Part shown: piece by piece, positions 1-5,102 of the stretch | Numbering within the stretch: the first letter of the stretch is position 1 | How the letters are laid out: each line of letters starts with the position of its first letter | DNA from: an uncultured Bacteroidales bacterium | GTDB taxonomy: Bacteria; Bacteroidota; Bacteroidia; Bacteroidales; UBA932 | Assembly: GCA_934702165.1 (NCBI GenBank) | Contig: CAKUYG010000085.1 | Span: 1-8,646, forward strand | Direction of reading: 5' to 3' | Length of the DNA stretch: 8,646 nt | Translations under genes and position numbers: made by a program | The notes under the pieces: model-generated | The model's database searches: none | Told to the model about the DNA's origin: nothing | Seen by the model: only the letters and a program-made list of their open reading frames with translations

Positions 1-1492
1 AGTATGATGTGTCCACCTTGGTGTACTGTCTCTCATGAAAACGGCTGTCGATCTTCACCCCGTCGGAGTCCTTGACGATATGGGGGATGTAGTAGAATCC
101 CCTGTTGGCCATGATGGCGGCGAGATTTGCTATCTGCAGCGGGGTGGCTCCGATTTCCCCTAGCCCGATGGACAGGGAAACCACAGTCTGGAATCTCCAT
201 CGCCCGGTCCCGTAGACGCGGTTGTAGTATTTGGCGGACGGAATGTTCCCTCCGAGTTCGGACGGGAAGTCGCTCCCGAGTTTATGCCCGAAGCCGAAGC
301 TCATCACATACTCCCTCCATGCGTCGAGAGCTTCGGCTGTACTGGAATAGGCCTTGTTCTCCAGGATGTTGCGCATCACATAGCAGAAGTAGCCGTTGCA
401 TGATGTCGCGATCGCGTCCTTGAACTGGAGAGGGGAGGAGTGGGCGTGGCAGCCGAGCTTGTGGTTACCGCTATAATAGTATCCTCCATTGCAGGGGTAG
501 GAATATGACGGCTTGAGCACCCCTTCCTGGAGGCCGATGAGCCCGTTGACCAGCTTGAATACCGAGCCTGGCGGGTAGGAAGCCATCACGGTCCTGTTGA
601 ACATCGGCTTGCGCGGGTTGCGCGCGATCTCGCCGTAATGCTTCCCGATGTCGGATAGAATGTCAACGTCTATTCCGGGGCTGGACACCATCGCGAGGAT
701 CTCGCCGGTCGAGGGTTCTATGGCCACTACGGATCCTACTTTGCCTTCCATCAGCCTCTGTCCGTACTGCTGGAGGTGCGCGTCGATTGTGGAGACTATG
801 TCTTTGCCGGGTACTGCGGCCTTGTCCTCACGGCCGTCCTGGTATGCGTCCTGAAGGCGGTTGCGCGAATCCCTGAGGAAGATGTGGTAGCCTTTTACGC
901 CTTTGAGACTGTCTTCCATCGCCGCTTCCAGGCCTGTGCGACCGACGTAATCGCCGGACTTGTACTCGGGGTGTTTCTTGATGTAGTCCGCGTCCACCTC
1001 GGAGATGTAGCCCAGGAGGTTGCCGCCTGCGTTGAACGGATACTCCCTGACGCTTCTCATCTGCGCTCTGAAACCTGGGAACAGGTATTCCTGCTCGGCG
1101 AACTTCTGGTATGTCTCTGGAGGGACCTGCTTGAGGAAGGTCTGGGTCTGGTAGCCGATCCTGCTGCGGTAGGTTCGGTAGTAGTTCATCTTGCTCCGTA
1201 CGTATGCCACGCTTGTGTCCAGCGCGGAGGCGAGAGCCAGGGTGTCCAGCTGCTTGACGTCGCGCGGTGTGACCAGGATGTCATAGCACACGGCATTGCC
1301 CACCAGTATCTCCCCGTTGCGGTCGTAGATCACTCCCCGTGGAGGGTAAATGGTGGCGTAGACCATCGAGTTGTTGGAGGCGTCCTTTTTGTACTCATCG
1401 TTGACTATCTGGATATAGAAGAGTCTGGAGAGCAGTATGACCGCTGCAGCGGCCAGCCCGATAAGGAGTTTGTTTTTGCGGTTTATCTCCAT
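1..1492 (-). CDS. mrdA: Penicillin-binding protein 2 (class B, elongasome transpeptidase), 3' end missing
   Basis: Peptidoglycan DD-transpeptidase of the elongation machinery, anchored in the inner membrane with its catalytic domain in the periplasm. The leftward frame opens with ATG at 1492 and stays open to the window edge, giving 497 codons; the family is usually 600-650 residues. A short basic N-terminus precedes one membrane segment (about residues 9-25). A dimerisation region with the PPRGVIYDRNG motif follows, then the transpeptidase domain. Catalytic Ser310 and Lys313 lie in YPPGSVFK, and the SxN motif is Ser364-Cys365-Asn366. The KTG motif would lie beyond the edge. The late motif reads SIGLGEIGATPLQ; most relatives have Gln where Leu444 stands. 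Cys334, Cys348, His349, His351 and Cys365 form a possible metal site. The start overlaps the mreD end by 10 bp and has no Shine-Dalgarno, which suggests translational coupling. Family assignment is firm. Confidence 0.95.
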   Translation of the reverse strand, partial: MEINRKNKLLIGLAAAAVILLSRLFYIQIVNDEYKKDASNNSMVYATIYPPRGVIYDRNGEILVGNAVCYDILVTPRDVKQLDTLALASALDTSVAYVRSKMNYYRTYRSRIGYQTQTFLKQVPPETYQKFAEQEYLFPGFRAQMRSVREYPFNAGGNLLGYISEVDADYIKKHPEYKSGDYVGRTGLEAAMEDSLKGVKGYHIFLRDSRNRLQDAYQDGREDKAAVPGKDIVSTIDAHLQQYGQRLMEGKVGSVVAIEPSTGEILAMVSSPGIDVDILSDIGKHYGEIARNPRKPMFNRTVMASYPPGSVFKLVNGLIGLQEGVLKPSYSYPCNGGYYYSGNHKLGCHAHSSPLQFKDAIATSCNGYFCYVMRNILENKAYSSTAEALDAWREYVMSFGFGHKLGSDFPSELGGNIPSAKYYNRVYGTGRWRFQTVVSLSIGLGEIGATPLQIANLAAIMANRGFYYIPHIVKDSDGVKIDSRFHERQYTKVDTSY

Positions 1493-2004
1493 TTTGTTTC
1501 AGAGTCCGGGCAGAGCAGATTCGTGATGGGCAGTGATATGGCTGTGCTGAGAACGAGCGAGGACACGAACTTTACCGCCATGGCCCAGAACGGGCTTGTG
1601 CCGGCACTGTCCACAGTGATATAAATCAGCAGAAAGAGGGCGGTTGCAAGGGTGTTGACCATGAGCATCTTGGCCGAGCCCATCCGCTTGGAAGAGACGT
1701 CCTCGCTGCGCGAGAGCAGTTCACCTCCGAAAACGAGCGAAAACAGCGGGCGTCGCAGGTATGCTACCGGCACCAGTGCGAGGATTGTCAGCCCTATCGG
1801 GCCGGCGGCGAGGAAATCGGCAGCGAAGCCGGAGGCGAAAGCTGTCAAGAGGGTGACACCCACGCTGCATCCCAGCGGAAGGCAGAGTATCATAACGGGA
1901 AGTATCGCCACCATCAGAAGCGGAGTGAAATTGAAATAATTCCACAGCAGTATCTGGGCCGAGAGCAGCAGGAGGTATTTGATTGTGAAATTCCAGTGTC
2001 TCAT
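1483..2004 (-). CDS. mreD: Rod shape-determining membrane protein MreD
   Basis: Integral inner-membrane component of the elongasome, thought to link MreB/MreC with the peptidoglycan synthases PBP2 and RodA. The 173-residue product is almost wholly hydrophobic, with about five to six membrane segments (approximately residues 9-25, 27-46, 48-67, 69-85, 112-132 and 138-160). A polar loop around residues 92-110 separates the two halves. Length is normal for the family. MreD sequences diverge strongly, so the call leans on topology and on position between mreC and mrdA. Its ATG overlaps the mreC stop as ATGA (4 bp), and its TAA lies inside the first codons of mrdA. Both junctions suggest translational coupling in one leftward operon. 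Confidence 0.92.
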   Translation of the reverse strand: MRHWNFTIKYLLLLSAQILLWNYFNFTPLLMVAILPVMILCLPLGCSVGVTLLTAFASGFAADFLAAGPIGLTILALVPVAYLRRPLFSLVFGGELLSRSEDVSSKRMGSAKMLMVNTLATALFLLIYITVDSAGTSPFWAMAVKFVSSLVLSTAISLPITNLLCPDSETKWR

Positions 2005-2825
2005 CTCTGTTTGCTTGAGTTCTCAAGTGAGGATATCTCGTCTTTGTCCTCGTTTTCAGTCACCGTGACGTAACGCAGGCTGTTGAAATCCTGGAACAAC
2101 ATGACATCGGCCTGCTGTGACGAGCCGTCCACAAGCCTTGTCTTGCCGATGACTCCGACCGGGATGTCTGCGGGGAATATGCTGGAATATCCGCTTGTGC
2201 GGACAGTGTCTCCGGGGTTGATCCTGTGGTGCGGCGGGATGTCTCCCACCACCGCTCCGTCCCGGCTCTTGCCGTCCCATTTCAGGGGTGCGGTGACGCC
2301 TTCTGCACCGTCTCCTATCCTGACGCTTACGCTGACACTGGAGTTGATGAGCGTGAGACCGTAGGAATAGTGCCTGTCCACAGCGCTCACCACTCCCACG
2401 ATGCCTTTGTCCGTGATTATTCCGGATTGCGGGCGTATCCCGTCTTCGGAGCCTTTGTCAAGGATGATATAATTGTGTGCTGTCCCGCGTCCGACCTTGA
2501 CCACGGTTGCCGGCGAGTAGCGGAAGCCGTCGTTGTGACGGACTGGCGTGTCCGCCTCTGCCCCGCTGTCCCCGAGGACTCTGAGCTTTTCCTTGAGACG
2601 GGCGTTCTCGGCTGCAAGTTCATCGTTGAGGCGGCGCGTATGGAAATGGCTTCGGACATTCTCGCCTACGCCCCAGAGAGCTGCTGCGGTGCGGTGCGAA
2701 ACCCGGTTGAGCCAGATGTTCTGCATCGTGGACGTGCTTCTCAACATAGCAAGAGCAGCAACCTCCATCAGGATGAAGATTGCCGCGTTAACTAGAATCG
2801 TGTAGACTTTGCCGCCCTGAGACAT
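2001..2825 (-). CDS. mreC: Rod shape-determining protein MreC
   Basis: Periplasmic scaffold of the elongasome that activates PBP2/RodA in characterised systems. The product has 274 residues. A membrane anchor spans about residues 8-28. A coiled-coil stretch follows at about 62-85, rich in Leu, Glu and Lys (RRLNDELAAENARLKEKLR). The beta-rich MreC domain covers about 103-257, with recognisable motifs GSEDGI (125-130), GIVGVV (141-146) and TSGYSSIFPADIPVGVIG (210-227). The tail is acidic and polar, ending SSKQR. The start is ATG at 2825, 3 bp after the mreB stop. A GAGGT sequence ends 5 nt upstream of it, which is unusual in this phylum. Second gene of the operon. Confidence 0.95.
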   Translation of the reverse strand: MSQGGKVYTILVNAAIFILMEVAALAMLRSTSTMQNIWLNRVSHRTAAALWGVGENVRSHFHTRRLNDELAAENARLKEKLRVLGDSGAEADTPVRHNDGFRYSPATVVKVGRGTAHNYIILDKGSEDGIRPQSGIITDKGIVGVVSAVDRHYSYGLTLINSSVSVSVRIGDGAEGVTAPLKWDGKSRDGAVVGDIPPHHRINPGDTVRTSGYSSIFPADIPVGVIGKTRLVDGSSQQADVMLFQDFNSLRYVTVTENEDKDEISSLENSSKQR

Positions 2826-2828
2826 CTA

Positions 2829-3848
2829 TTACCTCATCAGGAATGAATAGGTGTCGGTGTGCTTGAGGGCTTCGCAAGTGCCTCTGGCAACCGCGTGCAG
2901 CGGATCTTCGGCCACGTGGAAGTCTATGTTGACCTTGTCCTTGAATCTCTTGGCCAGACCTCGCAGCAGCGCGCCGCCGCCGGAGAGGTATATGCCGTTC
3001 TCCACGATGTCGGCGTAAAGCTCGGGCGGGGTGTTCTCCAGCACGTGGAGGATGGACGCTTCAAGTTTGGCGATGGACTTGTCGAGGCAGTGCGCTATTT
3101 CCTGATGGGTGATCGTGGCCTCCACAGGATGGGCTGTCATGAGGTTCGGACCGCGTACGATGAACGGAGTCGGTTCTTCCTCATCCAGATCCGGGATTAC
3201 GGCTCCTACCGCGAACTTTATCTTTTCGGCCGTGGTGTCGCCGACCTTGATGTTGTGCTGCTGTCTGAGGTAGTATTGTATGTCGCTGGTGAACACGTCT
3301 CCCGCGACGCGGATGCTTTCCTGCTGTACGAGTCCGCCTAGGGAGATGACTGCAATCTCTGTGGTGCCGCCGCCTATGTCGACGACCATGTTGCCTTGAG
3401 GCGCTTCGACGTCAAGTCCGATGCCGAGGGCTGCCGCCATAGGCTCGAAGATAAGGTACACATCCCTGCCGCCTGCATGTTCGGTGGAGTCGCGCACCGC
3501 TCTGATCTCCACTTCGGTGGAGCCTGACGGGATGCCGACCACGACCTTGAGGTTGGGGGTGAAGAGGCTGCGGTGCTTGCTGCTCACCTGCTTTATGAAA
3601 CCGCGGATCATCAGCTCCGCCGCGTGGAAGTCTGCGATGACGCCGTCCCTGAGGGGGCGTATGGTGCGGATGCCCGGGTTGACCTTGCCGTCCATCAGCT
3701 TGGCCTGCTGCCCGAGTGCGATGCACTTGCCTGTATTGTTGTCCACTGCGATCATGCTCGGCTCGTCAAGCACTATCTGGCTGTTCTGATAGATGACGGT
3801 GTTAGCCGTTCCGAGGTCGATCGCGAGTTCTTGATTCAAAAATGCCAT
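2829..3848 (-). CDS. mreB: Rod shape-determining protein MreB (bacterial actin)
   Basis: Actin-like ATPase that forms membrane-associated filaments and directs the elongasome. The 339-residue product matches the usual family length of 335-350. Phosphate-binding loop 1 is DLGTANT (11-17), the catalytic-region glutamate lies in FEPMAAALG (134-142), phosphate loop 2 is DIGGGTTEIAVISLGG (157-172), and the adenosine motif is LSGGGALLRGL (288-298). The C-terminus FLMR is characteristic of Bacteroidales MreB. An in-frame TTG at 3875 would add nine residues, but it sits inside the predicted -7 promoter box. The ATG at 3848, giving MAFLNQELAIDLGT, fits the family start, so I chose it. First gene of the leftward mreBCD-mrdA operon. 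Upstream is ispD, divergent; in Bacteroides and Porphyromonas I recall purH in that place. Confidence 0.96.
   Translation of the reverse strand: MAFLNQELAIDLGTANTVIYQNSQIVLDEPSMIAVDNNTGKCIALGQQAKLMDGKVNPGIRTIRPLRDGVIADFHAAELMIRGFIKQVSSKHRSLFTPNLKVVVGIPSGSTEVEIRAVRDSTEHAGGRDVYLIFEPMAAALGIGLDVEAPQGNMVVDIGGGTTEIAVISLGGLVQQESIRVAGDVFTSDIQYYLRQQHNIKVGDTTAEKIKFAVGAVIPDLDEEEPTPFIVRGPNLMTAHPVEATITHQEIAHCLDKSIAKLEASILHVLENTPPELYADIVENGIYLSGGGALLRGLAKRFKDKVNIDFHVAEDPLHAVARGTCEALKHTDTYSFLMR
2831..2835 (-). promoter_or_regulatory. Shine-Dalgarno-like site of mreC
   Basis: On the minus strand the end of mreB reads ATG AGG TAA TAG before the ATG of mreC. The GAGGT within it matches the anti-Shine-Dalgarno core with 5 nt spacing, and it is built from the last two sense codons (Met, Arg) and the stop codon of mreB. 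No other start in the window has so clear a match. Function is inferred. Confidence 0.4.
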
Positions 3849-3859
3849 TTCCGTGCTTC

Positions 3860-3877
3860 TTTTGTCAAAAGACAAAA
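3860..3877. repeat. Short dyad at the mreB promoter/leader
   Basis: TTTTGTC at 3860-3866 and GACAAAA at 3871-3877 form a perfect 7-bp inverted repeat around AAAA. It straddles the predicted -7 box and start-site region of mreB and begins 12 bp upstream of its ATG. It could be an operator or a weak leader hairpin; AT-rich dyads of this length also arise by chance. Confidence 0.4.
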
Positions 3878-3880
3878 ATA
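3873..3880 (-). promoter_or_regulatory. Candidate -7 promoter box for the mreBCD-mrdA operon
   Basis: Read on the minus strand this is TATTTTTG, a full match to the Bacteroidota -7 consensus TAnnTTTG. A start site a few bases downstream would give a leader of roughly 20 nt before the mreB ATG. No convincing TTG -33 element is seen at the usual spacing. It is the left arm of a longer inverted repeat shared with the ispD promoter. Confidence 0.55.
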
Positions 3881-3903
3881 CGAAATAAGTTCGGCATTTT
3901 TCA

Positions 3904-3911
3904 TATTTTTG
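3904..3911 (+). promoter_or_regulatory. Candidate -7 promoter box for ispD
   Basis: TATTTTTG matches the Bacteroidota -7 consensus TAnnTTTG in full. It lies 27 bp upstream of the ispD ATG, predicting a leader of about 20 nt. No clear TTG -33 element is present at the expected distance. Directly downstream, GTCTT (3911-3915) and AAGAC (3919-3923) form a small dyad resembling the one at the mreB promoter. Confidence 0.55.
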
Positions 3912-3938
3912 TCTTGAAAAGACTTACGAATCTGAAAA

Positions 3939-4619
3939 ATGGAAAGGGATATCTATGTCATATTGGTGGCTGGCGGCAGCGGAACCCGTATGGGGACGGC
4001 GGTGCCGAAGCAGTTTCTCCGGATAGGAGGGAAGACGGTGCTTCAGCGCACCATAGAGCGTTTCACGGAGGCTGTGCCGGGAATCAAGGTGGTCGTGGTG
4101 CTGCCCTCGCAGCATTTCAGGACATGGAAGGACATCTGCCTGTCCGATACGTTCAACTCCCCGCAACTTCTCGTGGAGGGTGGGATAACCCGTTTCCAGT
4201 CGGTGCGCAACGCCCTGGCCAAGGTGCCGGACGGGGCCGTGGTGATGATACATGACGGTGTCCGTCCCTTTGTAGGGAAAGAGCTGATCATCAAGATGCT
4301 GTCAATGATGGGAGAGGGTTGCCGGGCCCTGATTCCGGTGCTGCCTGTGACGGACACGCTGAGATCCGTCGACCCGGCATCACCAGCCCCGGACAGGAGC
4401 CGGATCGTGGCGGTGCAGACCCCGCAGGCCTTCCTTTCCGAAGACATAAAGAAAGCGTACGCCCGCCCGTACGAACTCTGTTTCACTGACGATGCGTCGG
4501 TGGCGGAGCGTGCCGGGATGAAGGTGGATATGGTGGAGGGGGAGAAGTTCAACATCAAGATCACGACCCCCGATGACCTTGTCTTCGCAGACGCTATTCT
4601 TTCGAGGCAAGGACTTTGA
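3939..4619 (+). CDS. ispD: 2-C-methyl-D-erythritol 4-phosphate cytidylyltransferase
   Basis: Cytosolic enzyme of the MEP (non-mevalonate) isoprenoid pathway. It transfers CMP from CTP to 2-C-methyl-D-erythritol 4-phosphate, giving CDP-ME and pyrophosphate. The 226-residue length is typical. The N-terminal nucleotide-binding motif is VAGGSGTRMG with Arg17, followed by PKQF with Lys24, the likely equivalents of E. coli Arg20 and Lys27. Further motifs are GGITRFQSV (81-89), HDGVRPF (105-111) with the metal-ligand Asp106, TPQAF (161-165), FTDDASV (182-188) and EGEKFNIKIT (200-209). All conserved family blocks are present, so it should be active. The ATG at 3939 has no Shine-Dalgarno, as is usual in this phylum. 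It is transcribed alone, divergent from mreB and convergent with the Lrp-type gene. Its product feeds undecaprenyl phosphate and quinone synthesis. Confidence 0.95.
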   Translation: MERDIYVILVAGGSGTRMGTAVPKQFLRIGGKTVLQRTIERFTEAVPGIKVVVVLPSQHFRTWKDICLSDTFNSPQLLVEGGITRFQSVRNALAKVPDGAVVMIHDGVRPFVGKELIIKMLSMMGEGCRALIPVLPVTDTLRSVDPASPAPDRSRIVAVQTPQAFLSEDIKKAYARPYELCFTDDASVAERAGMKVDMVEGEKFNIKITTPDDLVFADAILSRQGL

Positions 4620-5097
4620 AGCTCGTCCCGTTGTAGTCTTTGACCCAGATCTCACGCTCGAATGACTGGTCGAGGGAGATCATTGTGTCGGTGGACTGGA
4701 CATAAGGTATCCTCTGGATGGTGTTGATGAGGATGTTCATGAGGTGCTCGTTGTCAAAACAATACACCTTCAGGAAAAGTGCCGCTTTGCCGGTGATGAA
4801 ATGGCACTCCACAATCTCGGGCACGTGCTTCAGTGCTGCCACGACGTCCGGATACTTGTTGTCTTCCGACAGGCAGACGCTGATGAACGCGCACACATTG
4901 AGGCCTATCGCCCCGGGTTTGATCACCATGCGGGAACCTGAGATGATCCCGTTGTTTTCCATTTTCTTCACTCTCTGGTGTACTGCCGCCCCCGAGATGT
5001 TGCATTCGCGGGCGATTTCCAGAAAGGGCATTCTTGCGTTGTTCACCAGATAGGAAAGAATTCTCCTGTCGATTTCATCGATCTGATAGTTGGCCAT
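4594..5097 (-). CDS. Lrp/AsnC family transcriptional regulator
   Basis: DNA-binding regulator of the feast/famine family, 167 residues, close to the 164 of E. coli Lrp. The N-terminal winged helix-turn-helix covers about residues 6-60 and opens with IDEIDRRILSYLVNNAR; its recognition helix lies in ISGAAVHQRVKKME (34-47). The RAM ligand-binding and oligomerisation domain covers about 66-145 and includes TGKAALFLKVYC and a DNEHLM block. The residues after the RAM glycine are Lys-Ala-Ala, where many relatives have an aromatic, so the effector may differ; this is inference. The gene starts 5 bp after the topA stop and is probably co-transcribed with it. Its stop lies inside the 3' end of ispD (26-bp overlap, opposite strand). 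Targets and ligand cannot be named, and it should not be assumed to be a global Lrp. Confidence 0.9.
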   Translation of the reverse strand: MANYQIDEIDRRILSYLVNNARMPFLEIARECNISGAAVHQRVKKMENNGIISGSRMVIKPGAIGLNVCAFISVCLSEDNKYPDVVAALKHVPEIVECHFITGKAALFLKVYCFDNEHLMNILINTIQRIPYVQSTDTMISLDQSFEREIWVKDYNGTSFKVLASKE

Positions 5098-5102
5098 ATA
5101 GT

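Larger units (their letters stand above)
3869..3915. repeat. Perfect 12-bp inverted repeat carrying both divergent -7 boxes
   Basis: The left arm 3869-3880 (AAGACAAAAATA) is the exact reverse complement of the right arm 3904-3915 (TATTTTTGTCTT), with a 23-bp spacer. Each arm contains a full TAnnTTTG box followed by TCTT, so the two promoters share the same 12-bp core in opposite orientations. The spacer is too short to hold two independent -33 regions, so the promoters must overlap. The symmetry ends exactly after 12 bp on both sides. Confidence 0.8.

Noticed and set aside
776..1624. A 282-codon open frame on the plus strand, antisense to mrdA and the end of mreD.
   Set aside because: It is wholly opposite well-supported PBP2/MreD sequence, has no recognisable domain, and arises because the real frame rarely uses codons whose complement is a stop.
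3849..3875. Upstream TTG start that would extend MreB by nine residues.
   Set aside because: The TTG overlaps the predicted -7 promoter box, so it would lie upstream of the transcript start, and the ATG at 3848 matches the usual MreB N-terminus.
4581..4592. GTCT-TCGC-AGAC hairpin near the end of ispD as a terminator.
   Set aside because: The stem is only 4 bp, lies inside coding sequence, and is not followed by a U-rich tract.
4609..4641. AAGGACT...AGTCTTT pairing around the ispD stop as a bidirectional terminator.
   Set aside because: The 7-bp stem needs a G-U pair, the loop is 19 nt, and it is AT-rich; pairing at this level is expected by chance.
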